Notes: generated by a model from the letters alone, not told the origin. Counted from the stretch's first letter, positions 26,872 to 36,239 are shown. The stretch is 64,000 bases of DNA from Sulfurovum sp. (GCA_020525365.1 JAIZOF010000001.1:1201456-1265455), one strand, 5' to 3'. Numbers and translations are program-made.

Positions 26872-28093
26872 TTTCTACTCGCGCATAAAGCTTTAAAAGC
26901 TGTATTTGCTTTTCTATTTTATAAATTTCCTGATCGACTTGACGTATACGAAGGGAATTATGCATGATATCAATATCTTGGGAAGTTTTCTCGCCTACTT
27001 TTACAAGGTTTTGAGTTAACCTATAGAGGTTTTGGTAAACTTCTTCATCTTTTTTTGCCAATGCAATCTTTCTATCAAGAATCTTAAGGGAGTTCCGAAT
27101 CCGCTCATACTCTTTGTTAATGGCTATTTTTAAATCTGCTACCTGTATTTTTGTACGCAATTTCGCCACTTTACTTGCTTCTATATCGGAAAAACTATTC
27201 ATATCAATTGGCATAGAAATAGTGATACCATAGTTATAATAGGTCTGCTTAATGCTAAGATCAGATCTTCCAAAACTACTATAAATTAGAGGCAAATCAC
27301 CTTTGCTATACTTCCCTTGTAGTGAAATTTTTGGCATATATTTGGTAAATGTTATCTTGGATTGATAATTTACTTCCTCTGCAAATGCTTGCTCTTTTTG
27401 AAGTCTTAAGTTGGTATTTTGATAATATTCTTTACTGATTAATTTTAATTTTGGTAGTTTCAGTGCCATAGGATTCTTATCGCTTAAAAGAGAAAAATGT
27501 TGCAAAAGCTCCTCTTGCTGGAGCTTCAACTCCAATAGGCTTGTCTCATTTTGACTCTTTTCCAGAATAGACTGATCCAAAAAACTGCTATCAAGCAAAC
27601 CTGCCTTATATTTCTCACGTTTTTGGTGTATATTGATTTTATCGCTATCAATTTGATAGGTTGTTTTTTCTTGTAAAAGCGTATTTTTTTTTAGTTGGAA
27701 CAGTATAGAAACTGCATCACCAGCCATTCTACGTTTCTGTAAAACAATCTCTGCTTTATTGGTTTTTTTATGTGCTTCTGCGTACTTCATCGCATAATAA
27801 ATTCCACCTGAACGAAAAATAGGCTGATCTATAGAGACTGTATAGGTATCTATTTTTTCAGTAGGTTCAAACTGAGTTGTAATATTTTTGTTGTAGCCTA
27901 AAATCACTGGCTTAATCCAGCTAGTTGAAAGCTTATTACTCTCTAGTTCATTGCGTTTTAGATCATATGTAAACATTAGATTTTTATTATGGGACAAGAT
28001 ATCATCTAACTCATCTGCCATCAACAAAATGACACTAAGACTACAAAACACAAAGAGCTGTTTCAAAACGTTTAAATCCTTCATCAATTTCAT
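26861..28093 (-). CDS. TolC-family outer-membrane efflux protein
   Basis: A 410-residue outer-membrane factor. It has a hydrophobic signal segment (LKQLFVFCSLSVILLMADE), two long alpha-helical hairpin regions rich in Lys, Gln and Leu (about residues 140-210 and 300-400), and beta-strand segments between (VSIDQPIFRSGGIYYAMKYA and YGITISMPIDM). The start is either codon 1 (28093) or Met4 (28084); both overlap the end of argD by about 50 bases. It is somewhat short and divergent for the family. The HlyD-like adaptor gene lies three genes upstream on the same strand, but no inner-membrane pump is nearby. Confidence 0.82.
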   Translation of the reverse strand: MKLMKDLNVLKQLFVFCSLSVILLMADELDDILSHNKNLMFTYDLKRNELESNKLSTSWIKPVILGYNKNITTQFEPTEKIDTYTVSIDQPIFRSGGIYYAMKYAEAHKKTNKAEIVLQKRRMAGDAVSILFQLKKNTLLQEKTTYQIDSDKINIHQKREKYKAGLLDSSFLDQSILEKSQNETSLLELKLQQEELLQHFSLLSDKNPMALKLPKLKLISKEYYQNTNLRLQKEQAFAEEVNYQSKITFTKYMPKISLQGKYSKGDLPLIYSSFGRSDLSIKQTYYNYGITISMPIDMNSFSDIEASKVAKLRTKIQVADLKIAINKEYERIRNSLKILDRKIALAKKDEEVYQNLYRLTQNLVKVGEKTSQDIDIMHNSLRIRQVDQEIYKIEKQIQLLKLYARVENVF

Positions 28094-29225
28094 CCTTGGT
28101 AATAGTCAAACTTGGTAAAAAACGTACTGTATTACGTCCTGCTTTCAGTATGATTAATCGTTCTCTAAGTGCTGTCTCAAGTACACTTTTTTGTATTTTG
28201 GCACTCTTTGCACGTAGTCCACGCATCAATCCAATCCCCACCTCTTGTTCAAATAATTCAGTATACTGTTGTGCTATTGTCCGAAGCCTCTGTTCAAAAT
28301 AGAGCAATGTCTTATGCAATCTACCACTCTTATACTCTTCTGTAAGAATATCAAGTACAGCTAATCCTGCTACCGTAGAGAGGTAGTTCCCTCCAAAAGT
28401 ACTACCATGATCTCCAAATTGAAGTATCTCTTTATGCTTTGTCATCACTGCCCCTATGGGTACTCCACCACCAAGTCCTTTGGCAAGTGTAATAATATCA
28501 GGCTCTATCTCATAAAGATTGGAGGCAAGAAACTCACCTGTGCGATAAACTCCTGTCTGTACTTCATCAACAATGAGTAATACCTTCTTTTCTTTTAAGT
28601 AAGCAACAAGTTTCTGTACTTCAGCTTTATTGAAAGGCTGTACACCACCTTCTCCTTGCACCAGCTCTAACAGTACTGCTACTGTCTCATCATCTATAGC
28701 ATTATAGATATCGGTAATGCTTGGTACATAATCAAAACCATCGGGATATGGTGAAAAATGAGGTGTATGGAAACTCTCCTGTCCCGTTGCCTTCACTGTA
28801 GTAATGGTACGACCATGAAAAGAGTGCTCAAGTGTAATGACCTTATATCGCTTCTTTTGAAACTGTGTCTCACCATATTTTCTGGCAATCTTAATTGCTC
28901 CCTCGTTCGCCTCTGCTCCAGAGTTAGCAAAGAACACACCCATATCGTAGCCTGATAGCTTCACCATACGTTCCGCTAGCTTTGCCTGTGGTTCAATCAC
29001 CTGAAGGTTGGAAATATGCATGATCTTCTTTGCCTGTTCACATATAACATTTGTCAATCTCTCATTTCCATGCCCTACCGAATTAACCGCAATACCCGAA
29101 GCAAAGTCAATATAATCATTGCTATCCTCATCATAGAGTGTTGCACCAACACCTCTTACAAAATTGGTATAGTCACGCACATAAGTCTGCAGTACATACT
29201 TTCTGTCAAGTTCTTCTAATGTCAT
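28041..29225 (-). CDS. argD: Acetylornithine aminotransferase
   Basis: PLP-dependent class III aminotransferase of arginine synthesis, which may also serve as succinyl-diaminopimelate aminotransferase. In its 394 residues it shows FANSGAEANEGAIKIARKY, EHSFHGRTITT, VDEVQTGVYRTG and the PLP-lysine in ITLAKGLGGGVPIGA. The start at 29225 is preceded by an open gap of 60 bases from the molybdopterin oxidoreductase gene. Its 3' end overlaps the TolC-like gene. Confidence 0.94.
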   Translation of the reverse strand: MTLEELDRKYVLQTYVRDYTNFVRGVGATLYDEDSNDYIDFASGIAVNSVGHGNERLTNVICEQAKKIMHISNLQVIEPQAKLAERMVKLSGYDMGVFFANSGAEANEGAIKIARKYGETQFQKKRYKVITLEHSFHGRTITTVKATGQESFHTPHFSPYPDGFDYVPSITDIYNAIDDETVAVLLELVQGEGGVQPFNKAEVQKLVAYLKEKKVLLIVDEVQTGVYRTGEFLASNLYEIEPDIITLAKGLGGGVPIGAVMTKHKEILQFGDHGSTFGGNYLSTVAGLAVLDILTEEYKSGRLHKTLLYFEQRLRTIAQQYTELFEQEVGIGLMRGLRAKSAKIQKSVLETALRERLIILKAGRNTVRFLPSLTITKDEIDEGFKRFETALCVL

Positions 29226-29285
29226 TTCATTATCCCATTCGTATCATTCGTATCATTATATCAAAATCTACCGTTAAATCTTGCC

Positions 29286-31094
29286 TTAAGCATTGATCTT
29301 TTCAATGGAAACCTTTATCTCTTGATAGCAAGCATTCTTCCCCTCATCACTTAAAATAGAAGGGGTTAAAAAGTTTACTCCTATTGTATTGCTAGTTACC
29401 AAAGCACAATTAGGTCTGATATCATCATTTATATGTACAATAAAAATTTGCTCTCCATACTCTGAAGTAAGTTTCACTTTTTCTCCCTCCTCATACCCTA
29501 TTTGGGAATGAAGCTGTACTCTATTGTCGCGCACAAACTGTGTATTAAGAGACTTGGCAGATTTAGGAGAGAGTAGCCAGAAAGTAGTATCGTTAGAATT
29601 GTTCTTGCGCTGTTTTCGGTATCTTCTAAAGCGTTTAGTATCTATAAAATGATCATCATAGTCATCAATGAATTCAAACTTATCATCTTCTTCTTCACCA
29701 AAACCCTCTTCGTATGGACATAGTGTGCAATCTGGTGCTATATAATACCCTTCATCTGATTTTTCACACTGCTCTACCCACTTCTCAAGATAGTATGATT
29801 CACCTTCAAGGTTGTCAAAACCAAATCTCTCAAGAAGCACTTTAGTAAAGTCATACTCACTGATTCCTATTTTACTATCAGATACAGTACGCATACGTTC
29901 AATATACTGATGCCCATAGGAGAGCCGAATATCCTCTTTTTCAAAGAAGTTCTTTGCCGGAATGACAATATTTGCCAATGCTGAAGTTTCATTCTCATAC
30001 AACCCAAAATAAATTAGGTTTTTAACTCGTTTAAGTGCCTCAATAACACGATTACTATCGGGCATAGAGGCAGCAGGATTTCCTCCCTGAACAATGACTG
30101 TCCCAAACTCAGAAAAAGGTGTTGTTGCTTTTGGTACACATTTTGTCTTAACGTCAAAAGGGTTTTTAAATCCAAGTTTAGAATCACCCAGATAGTGTAC
30201 ACCGCACCCTTCTTTACCAAAGAGTCCAAGCGTTGCTGCCAGTGAATCGATCGCATGCAATGTGTAGGAACCAACTGTATACTTCTGTACTCCCACACCA
30301 ACAAGAAAAACTGTCCTTTTTCCACGCATGTACTCCAATACTGTTCCCATCTCTCCAAGGTCTGTACCAATATGTTCTAAGATTGCCTTAATGCGGTGCT
30401 CTCTAGTATAATCATAAAAGTCTTCGAACTCTGGAGCAAATTCCTCGAGCCACGTATCATCTTGTCCATCCTCCATAAAAATAAAACGTGCCAATAGAAT
30501 TGCCACATAGTAGTCTGTTCTTGGCTCAATTTGCATATGAAGGTCAGCTCGTTTGGCAATTGGTGTTTTAATAGGGTCAATCACTATAATCTTTTTTTTC
30601 TCTAAGAAAGGCGCTAAATGGGCATTGGTTACAGTAATATTGCGGCCCCAAATTACAACTGTTTCTGCTTTGGCTATCTGCTCTAGTGGCAAAGTACGGT
30701 TAACACCTCTACCTGCCTCTATGCCAGCATGACCTGCTGCATCACATAGGCTACCTGAAGTAAGTGTCCCTCCAATTTTCTCCATAAGCAGGTTTGTCAC
30801 CTCCTGCATAACACCAAGATTTCCCGAACCCCTCCATAGCAGTTTTTCAGGTATATTCAAGGCTTTTGCAACTGCATCAAGAGCCTCTTTCATAGAGACC
30901 TCTTTGCTATTGACCCGTGGCTTTTCAATACGTACTTCTTCATGGATATACTTATTCAACAGTGTACAGAGTGCTCCATTTCCAGCAGGATGTGTTTTGT
31001 CTCCTCTAATCTTAGGAAAGACCTCTTTGTCCACGATGATACGACAGGCATCGTAACAGTCTAAACCACAAGCAGTGTCTATACATTCACTCAT
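29286..31094 (-). CDS. Molybdopterin oxidoreductase (MopB/BisC family)
   Basis: A 602-residue molybdenum- or tungsten-cofactor enzyme. The N-terminus has a cysteine cluster (CGLDCYDACR, then GALCTLL) fitting one [4Fe-4S] centre, followed by MGD-binding regions (ETVVIWGRNITVTNAHL, IVIDPIKTPIAKRADLHMQI, FGTVIVQGGNPAASMP) and a C-terminal molydopterin-binding domain (GEKVKLTSEYGE, NTIGVNF). No Tat signal is seen, so it is likely cytoplasmic. A very acidic then basic insert (EEEDDKFEFIDDYDDHFID followed by RFRRYRKQRKNN) separates the catalytic and C-terminal domains. Its start overlaps the adaptor gene by four bases. The substrate is unknown. Confidence 0.85.
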   Translation of the reverse strand: MSECIDTACGLDCYDACRIIVDKEVFPKIRGDKTHPAGNGALCTLLNKYIHEEVRIEKPRVNSKEVSMKEALDAVAKALNIPEKLLWRGSGNLGVMQEVTNLLMEKIGGTLTSGSLCDAAGHAGIEAGRGVNRTLPLEQIAKAETVVIWGRNITVTNAHLAPFLEKKKIIVIDPIKTPIAKRADLHMQIEPRTDYYVAILLARFIFMEDGQDDTWLEEFAPEFEDFYDYTREHRIKAILEHIGTDLGEMGTVLEYMRGKRTVFLVGVGVQKYTVGSYTLHAIDSLAATLGLFGKEGCGVHYLGDSKLGFKNPFDVKTKCVPKATTPFSEFGTVIVQGGNPAASMPDSNRVIEALKRVKNLIYFGLYENETSALANIVIPAKNFFEKEDIRLSYGHQYIERMRTVSDSKIGISEYDFTKVLLERFGFDNLEGESYYLEKWVEQCEKSDEGYYIAPDCTLCPYEEGFGEEEDDKFEFIDDYDDHFIDTKRFRRYRKQRKNNSNDTTFWLLSPKSAKSLNTQFVRDNRVQLHSQIGYEEGEKVKLTSEYGEQIFIVHINDDIRPNCALVTSNTIGVNFLTPSILSDEGKNACYQEIKVSIEKINA

Positions 31095-31888
31095 TTAATC
31101 TCTATCTTTATTAGTTGGGAAAAGTGTTGTTTTGGCGCATCAATATAAATTTCAGCTCGATAAGAGGAGATATATTTTTCATCTGCAACACGCCATACTT
31201 TGTTGACATGATAGTCCGTTTTTGTATCATTTAAATACACTTGCTTCTCTTTGATATTTTCAACCTCTTCAGATTCAAGATAAAATACTAACTTTGCACG
31301 ACTTGTATCATCTATCCTTGCCAATGGTGTCCCCCGTGTGATAAAATCTCCCTCTTTAACCATCAGTTTATAAAGATACTTTCTATACAACACCACACTT
31401 TTCTTTTTAATTGTATCTTCAAGCATTGCTAATTTGTATCGGGTATCAAGCAACTGTTTCTTCAAAGAAGCAATCTTTTCTTGGGTACCAAGGTATTGTG
31501 TTTTGGCTGAAACATAAGCATTATAGGCACTGTCTTTTTGTGTTTTCGATGCAGTAACAATTTTGGAGATACGCTTGTAGTGCTCCTGCTGACGCTCAAC
31601 CATCTCTGAGAGTGATGAGGCAATCTCTCTGTTAATCTCTAACATCTTTTCAAAAAGCACAATACTCTCTTTGGTCGCTTGCAAATTGGCTTTGTCCAGC
31701 AGGTCATCAATATGTATAACCTGTTTTTTAGATATCAATCTTCCTTCTGCATTGATATCTGCCTCAAGTACCCGTCCACTTACAGAAGACTTAAGAAGCA
31801 CTGAATCATAAGGCTCTACTTTGGCATAGTAAATTTTTCCCCATCCCAATATCGGTACTAGAAATAGAAATAACCATAACCTTTTCAT
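31091..31888 (-). CDS. HlyD-like periplasmic adaptor (membrane fusion protein)
   Basis: A 265-residue exported protein with signal peptide MKRLWLFLFLVPILGWG. The lipoyl/barrel-sandwich halves are visible (LKSSVSGRVLEADINAEGRLISKKQVI and YKLMVKEGDFITRGTPLARID), split by a helical coiled-coil hairpin (about residues 75-160, including SEMVERQQEHYKRISKIVTA). It is shorter than most adaptors (350 or more) because it ends soon after the beta-barrel domain. It likely bridges an inner-membrane transporter to the TolC-like protein at 26861, but no pump gene is present between them. It overlaps the oxidoreductase gene by four bases. Confidence 0.8.
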   Translation of the reverse strand: MKRLWLFLFLVPILGWGKIYYAKVEPYDSVLLKSSVSGRVLEADINAEGRLISKKQVIHIDDLLDKANLQATKESIVLFEKMLEINREIASSLSEMVERQQEHYKRISKIVTASKTQKDSAYNAYVSAKTQYLGTQEKIASLKKQLLDTRYKLAMLEDTIKKKSVVLYRKYLYKLMVKEGDFITRGTPLARIDDTSRAKLVFYLESEEVENIKEKQVYLNDTKTDYHVNKVWRVADEKYISSYRAEIYIDAPKQHFSQLIKIEIK

Positions 31889-31894
31889 ATCAAT

Positions 31895-32200
31895 CTATTC
31901 ACACTTGGTCACAATAGAGGAGACAAGATCAATGAAGACTGTTGCTGTTCTCTCATCAATTTCCTTGTCCACCATAGTTTGCCGGATCTCACGTTCAAGC
32001 TCTTCGTCCAATCCATGATCCTCAAGTATTTTCTCTGCTACGGCCAAACGCCTAAATATAGCCTCCAGCTCATTCTCTACCACATTTTGGTTGGCAGTTT
32101 TGGCAATCTGAAAATATGAAGACTTGGGTGAACGTCCCATAAAATCTTCCGTGTAGTCATCATATCCATAATCATTGTCATCATCTTCAAGCATTCCCAT
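31895..32200 (-). CDS. Small acidic protein of unknown function
   Basis: A 101-residue soluble protein, not recognised. Its first 20 residues are unusually acidic and tyrosine-rich (LEDDDNDYGYDDYTEDF). The rest is predicted helical with charged heptad-like stretches (VENELEAIFRRLAVAEKILEDHGLDEELEREI). The start is Met1 at 32200 or Met3 at 32194. It lies six bases upstream of the adaptor gene and is probably the first gene of that operon; rnpB lies further upstream. Confidence 0.6.
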   Translation of the reverse strand: MGMLEDDDNDYGYDDYTEDFMGRSPKSSYFQIAKTANQNVVENELEAIFRRLAVAEKILEDHGLDEELEREIRQTMVDKEIDERTATVFIDLVSSIVTKCE

Positions 32201-32343
32201 GTGTTATCCTTTGTCAATATTTACAGGTAAACATATTATAACTGAGAAAAATGAATAATGAGTGAGTGGTCTCTTGTGATAGAATAATAGAAGGGGTGGC
32301 GTGTTACTTTGTTATATAAATATCATTTTTACAATCTTAGGAG

Positions 32344-32762
32344 CAACGATAAGCCGGGTTCTGTCGTGGGTAGTTATTTATCTAGACCTGCTGTTGCCAA
32401 CAGGTTCAAGCGAAGCACTATTTGCCTTAAGGCATAGCAAGAGTTATTACCATATGCTTCTTGCTGCAGACAGGGTTTACCTAGCTGAATATGTTACCAT
32501 ACCCACTGGTGGTCTCTTACACCACCCTTTCACCCTTTACCATAGGAAGTTCTCTTGCAAAAGAAACAAAGTCCCTTTTGCACTCCTCTCACTAAAGTTA
32601 TATGCCTATTGGCAAGAACTAAAGTTATGGTTTTCTACTCTCTGTTGCACTTGCCCTCGGATTACTCCGGCCATCCGTTAGATGGAGTCCTCTCTTGCAT
32701 GCAGCCCGGACTTTCCTCTCGTGGCAAAAAGCCACCAGCAACTACCTATTGCTCCTGAGAAT
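32344..32762 (-). ncRNA. rnpB: RNase P RNA
   Basis: Catalytic RNA that matures tRNA 5' ends. On the minus strand the 5' end carries GGAGCAATAGGTAGTTGCTGG and the highly conserved GAGGAAAGTCCGGGCTGCATG core (CRI). The 3' end is the near-universal ACAGAACCCGGCTTAT (at 32348-32363 on the + strand as ATAAGCCGGGTTCTGT). The length of about 420 bases fits bacterial type A. The exact ends are estimated to within several bases. Confidence 0.9.
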
Positions 32763-32794
32763 GAATTATAGCATACAATATAATAAATTGATAA

Positions 32795-33349
32795 TTACAC
32801 TGTTGCTTCAAGCGCATACTTCTTGCCAAGCTCGTATGCTTTGAGGTTTGCTTCATGTACTTTTTTAGGTACCTTGGAAAGCATAGTGTCGATCAGAAGT
32901 TGTTCATCCAATGCATTCATTAGTGTATTTGCAATTGCCAATGCTACAACCGACTGAGTAATAACATTACCAACTTCTTCTTTTGCAATCGTAATAATTG
33001 GTATTTCAACAATATTCCATTTTTTTCTATCTTCTTCTGTTGGGTGTACAAGGTTTGGCTCAACAACAATGATACCACCTTCTTTTACACCTTTTTTAAA
33101 CTGTTGATAGCTTACATCAGCAACAGAGAGCATAAAGTCTATCTGCCCATCAATTGCATAGGGGTACCATATCTCTTCATCATCCAATTGGATATCAACA
33201 ACTGTTGGACCTCCACGTACTTGTGAAGTATAGGTTGCGGTTTTAAGACCATAGCCCCCCTCTTTGATCTTTGCTGCTGCAAAAATCTCTCCAGCAAGAA
33301 GAACCCCTTGTCCGCCAACACCAGTAAATCTCATTATATTTCTACTCAT
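32795..33349 (-). CDS. oorC: 2-oxoglutarate:ferredoxin oxidoreductase, gamma subunit
   Basis: A 184-residue subunit of the OorDABC complex, which interconverts 2-oxoglutarate and succinyl-CoA plus CO2 with ferredoxin; it works oxidatively or in CO2 fixation by the reductive TCA cycle. The gamma-subunit signature FTGVGGQGVLLAGEI, TSQVRGGPTVVDIQL and the central SVADVSYQQF segment are present. It is the last gene of the oor block, 11 bases after the beta subunit. Confidence 0.93.
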   Translation of the reverse strand: MSRNIMRFTGVGGQGVLLAGEIFAAAKIKEGGYGLKTATYTSQVRGGPTVVDIQLDDEEIWYPYAIDGQIDFMLSVADVSYQQFKKGVKEGGIIVVEPNLVHPTEEDRKKWNIVEIPIITIAKEEVGNVITQSVVALAIANTLMNALDEQLLIDTMLSKVPKKVHEANLKAYELGKKYALEATV

Positions 33350-33360
33350 GGCTCTTCTCC

Positions 33361-34202
33361 TTATATCTTTTTCTTAAAGTCATCTTGCGTAATAGGACCT
33401 CTTAGACCCTGATGTACTTTCTGTATCTCTTTATACATATCACAATATTCATTGACTTCTGTATCTTGTTTTAAGATTCCCGTAGGGAGGAAGTTTAGCT
33501 TCTCCTCTTCCGGAAGAGCATCATACTTCTTCTTGGAAATTGTAATAGAATCAATCCAGTCAAGATTTGCCATAGCAGACTGCATTTTATTCTTTCTACC
33601 AAGATTGATATGGCAGTTAGACATTGCTTCAACATAAGAAAACCCTTTGTGTTGCATTGCCTGAAGTAATAATTTTTCTAATTTCTTTGGTGCTGTAACA
33701 TTCTCTCTTCCAACAAAAGATGCGCCTGCAGCAATAGCAAGCTCACATCCATCGAATGTTGGGTCAATATTACCTGCCTTTTGAGAGACTGTCCACATAC
33801 CCTGAGGTGTTGTTGGAGAAGTTTGAGAATTTGTCAGACCATAGATAAAATTCTGAATAATAATTAGTGTAATGTCAATATTTCTTCTACATCCATGGAT
33901 CGTATGGTTACCACCAATGGCAAGACCATCACCGTCACCTGCTACACTACGCTGCAGGCGCATCTTTGTTGGAAGAGTGCTACCGTTCTTCCATGGGTAG
34001 TGTGTACCGTATTGAAGTCAACATAGGAAGAGAATCTTCCTGAACATCCAATACCAGAAACAACACAAACATCATCTTTTTCCCAACCGAGCTTCTCAAT
34101 TGCACGGATAAAAGTTTTCAAAATAACCCCATCACCACAGCCCCAACACCATAGTGTTGGCATTTTTTCCATTCTTAAATAATTATCATAATTAAATGCC
34201 AT
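33361..34202 (-). pseudogene. oorB: 2-oxoglutarate:ferredoxin oxidoreductase, beta subunit, frameshifted here
   Basis: This is the thiamine-diphosphate subunit of the complex. The N-terminal part (MPTLWCWGCGDGVIL, GIGCSGRFSSY, VHTTHGRT) reads from ATG 34202 to about 33978. The rest (AGDGDGLAIGGNHTIH, GLTNSQTSPTTPQG, NCHINLGRKN) lies in another frame from about 33963 to 33361. Between HGRT and AGDGDG the family has about seven more codons (as in HGRTVAFATG..), so about 20 bases are lost plus a frame change. The rest is intact and the partner genes are intact, so a local sequence error is more likely than a true loss of this central enzyme. Confidence 0.85.
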
Positions 34203-34203
34203 C

Positions 34204-35340
34204 TTAAAGCTCCTTTACTTTTTCAATAATATCTGCAGGAGAGAAGGGGCGACCATTTGTTTTTGTCAACTTTTCAATATCTCTTCTACCCATACATCTT
34301 TGTACTTCTTCAAGGTACTGACCTTGGTTAAGTTCTACAGCAAGAACCTTGTCAAACTTCTGACCAAGTTCATACATGCGCTCTTCTGGGCTTGGCCAAA
34401 TAGTAATAGGTCTGAATAGACCGGCCTTAATTCCTTCTTTTCTAAGCACATTGACTGCCTCTTTGATAGCCAGCGAAGCCGATCCATAACCAATTAAGAG
34501 AATGTCTGCATCATCAATCATATATTCTTCATTACTTTCTATCTCGTCTCTATGATCATCAACTTTTCTGAAGAGTCTATCAATTAGTTTTCTACATGTT
34601 TCAATCTCTTCTGTTGGAAATCCCATTGCATCATGGTGTAACCCAGTAAAATGGTATCTATATCCTGTAAACATAGGGTTAAGCACTGCAGGCTCATCCT
34701 CTGCAACTCCATACGGCTTATAGTCTGCTGCATTGCCTTCAAATTTTTTTCTTGGCTTAATCTCTGCTTTTACTACTTCTGGTGTTGGAATCATTGCTTT
34801 ACCGTGCATATGCCCTAATGTCTCATCCAACAGAACAAATACTGGTTGCATAAATCTATCTGCAAGATTAAATGCTCTAACTGTTTCAGTATAGCATTCT
34901 TCCAATGTTCCTGCACATACAGTAATGGACTTGTAGTCACCATGGCTCGGATTCTTCGCCTGAGCAACATCACCCTGTGCAACACGTGTTGGAAGACCAG
35001 TTGATGGTCCCCCTCTCATAACATTAATTACAACCAAAGGCACTTCTGCCATCTGTGCTAGACCGAGATTCTCTGCTTTGAGAGAAATACCTGGACCTGA
35101 AGTAGCAGTCAACGTTCTTAAACCTGCCATACCCGCACCAATTGCTGCAGCAACCCCTGCAATTTCATCTTCCATCTGAATTGCTGTACCACCTATTTTA
35201 GGAAGTAGGTCAGAAATTGTATGCATTACTTCACTTGATGGTGTAATAGGATATCCACCAAAAAACATACATCCTGCATCTACTGCTGCAATAGCAGCAA
35301 GGTCATTACCTGTTGAAATAATTTCTCTTGTTGCTGACAT
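34204..35340 (-). CDS. oorA: 2-oxoglutarate:ferredoxin oxidoreductase, alpha subunit
   Basis: A 378-residue subunit of the ferredoxin-dependent 2-oxoglutarate synthase. It has the pyruvate/2-oxoacid synthase alpha-fold motifs GNDLAAIAAVDAGCMFFGGYPITPSSE, QMEDEIAGVAAAIGAGMAG, TSGPGISLKAENLG and MRGGPSTGLPTR. It overlaps oorD by one base upstream and is one base from oorB, so the genes are tightly coupled. Confidence 0.96.
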   Translation of the reverse strand: MSATREIISTGNDLAAIAAVDAGCMFFGGYPITPSSEVMHTISDLLPKIGGTAIQMEDEIAGVAAAIGAGMAGLRTLTATSGPGISLKAENLGLAQMAEVPLVVINVMRGGPSTGLPTRVAQGDVAQAKNPSHGDYKSITVCAGTLEECYTETVRAFNLADRFMQPVFVLLDETLGHMHGKAMIPTPEVVKAEIKPRKKFEGNAADYKPYGVAEDEPAVLNPMFTGYRYHFTGLHHDAMGFPTEEIETCRKLIDRLFRKVDDHRDEIESNEEYMIDDADILLIGYGSASLAIKEAVNVLRKEGIKAGLFRPITIWPSPEERMYELGQKFDKVLAVELNQGQYLEEVQRCMGRRDIEKLTKTNGRPFSPADIIEKVKEL

Positions 35341-35672
35341 TAGTTCGCCTCCTTGTACTCGTCAGGTAATCTATACCCATTATTTCTAATTGCTTCCTGT
35401 CTTACTTTTGAAGAATCAGTTAGTTTTGCAAATTTGTATTCTTTTTTTTCTGCCACATAGATTGCAAAATCTGGACAACAAAGTTCACACTCATTGCACC
35501 CAATACATGCCTCAGATGCAATGACGGAAATCATTGCTCCAAGTACTGAAGTTGCTTCAGGCTTCATTGCAAGAACACCTGCAGGACATGCATCCACACA
35601 AATATCACAAGCTTTGCAACGATCCGTGTTCACCCATACGGAAGTATTTTCTGGAGCTGCCATTACTGCCAT
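35340..35672 (-). CDS. oorD: 2-oxoglutarate:ferredoxin oxidoreductase, delta (ferredoxin-like) subunit
   Basis: A 110-residue protein with two [4Fe-4S] motifs, CKACDICVDACP (about residues 18-29) and CIGCNECELCCPD (about 56-68), which pass electrons between the complex and ferredoxin. It is the first gene of the oor set, and its TAA/ATG junction with oorA overlaps by one base. Confidence 0.94.
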   Translation of the reverse strand: MAVMAAPENTSVWVNTDRCKACDICVDACPAGVLAMKPEATSVLGAMISVIASEACIGCNECELCCPDFAIYVAEKKEYKFAKLTDSSKVRQEAIRNNGYRLPDEYKEAN

Positions 35673-35838
35673 ATTTTCCCCTTTTTATTAAAAGTTTTTC
35701 GTGAGATCATTTAAGAGATATATCCCTTATTCACTAAGTAGAGGATAGCTTACTTTTCGTAATGTTGCTATGAATAAGCTTGAATTATTGGAAGCATAAG
35801 GGGTGTTGTTACCATTTGAAGCAACACTTTTTTACTTT

Positions 35839-36117
35839 TTATTGATTTATTTTTCCAATTGCACAAGAGATAAAACTTTTGGCTTTTGCTGACCCACTTT
35901 CCATAAAACCCATTTTTTCACCCACAAAAGGATATCCCATCTCTTTTAATATTTTTGAGAGTGTTTCTATTTGGCTTTCTTCAATATCAAGCATAATTTG
36001 ACGTGGCTCTTTTTCAAGATCAACCTCTACTTCACCAAAAAGTGGACGTAGTTTCTCTTTTAAGGTATGTGCACATCCACCGCATTTAACGTTCTGTACC
36101 TTGAATGTCTGTATCAT
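35839..36117 (-). CDS. Small heavy-metal-associated (HMA) domain protein
   Basis: A 92-residue protein with a ferredoxin-like HMA domain in its first 70 residues. The motif VQNVKCGGCAHTLKEKL carries the CxxC copper/zinc-binding pair, and the C-terminal KEMGYPFVGE strand is typical of CopZ-like chaperones. A 22-residue tail with one more Cys (SFISCAIGKINQ) follows. No copper ATPase gene is adjacent, so it stands alone between the TCA genes sucD and oorD. Copper delivery to a cytochrome oxidase or an exporter is plausible but unproven. Confidence 0.85.
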   Translation of the reverse strand: MIQTFKVQNVKCGGCAHTLKEKLRPLFGEVEVDLEKEPRQIMLDIEESQIETLSKILKEMGYPFVGEKMGFMESGSAKAKSFISCAIGKINQ

Positions 36118-36239
36118 TTTGTTACCTTTTTTTAGTATATAAGGGGAAATTCTTTTTTAAGACTGAACAAAAATATTCAATGCCTATAGGTGACTTGATT
36201 TACTAAAGATTTAGAGGTTATTTCAAAGGAGATTATTTC

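Noticed and set aside
32301-32681. A 126-codon plus-strand frame over 32.3-32.7 kb
   Set aside because: It lies on the antisense strand of the RNase P RNA gene.
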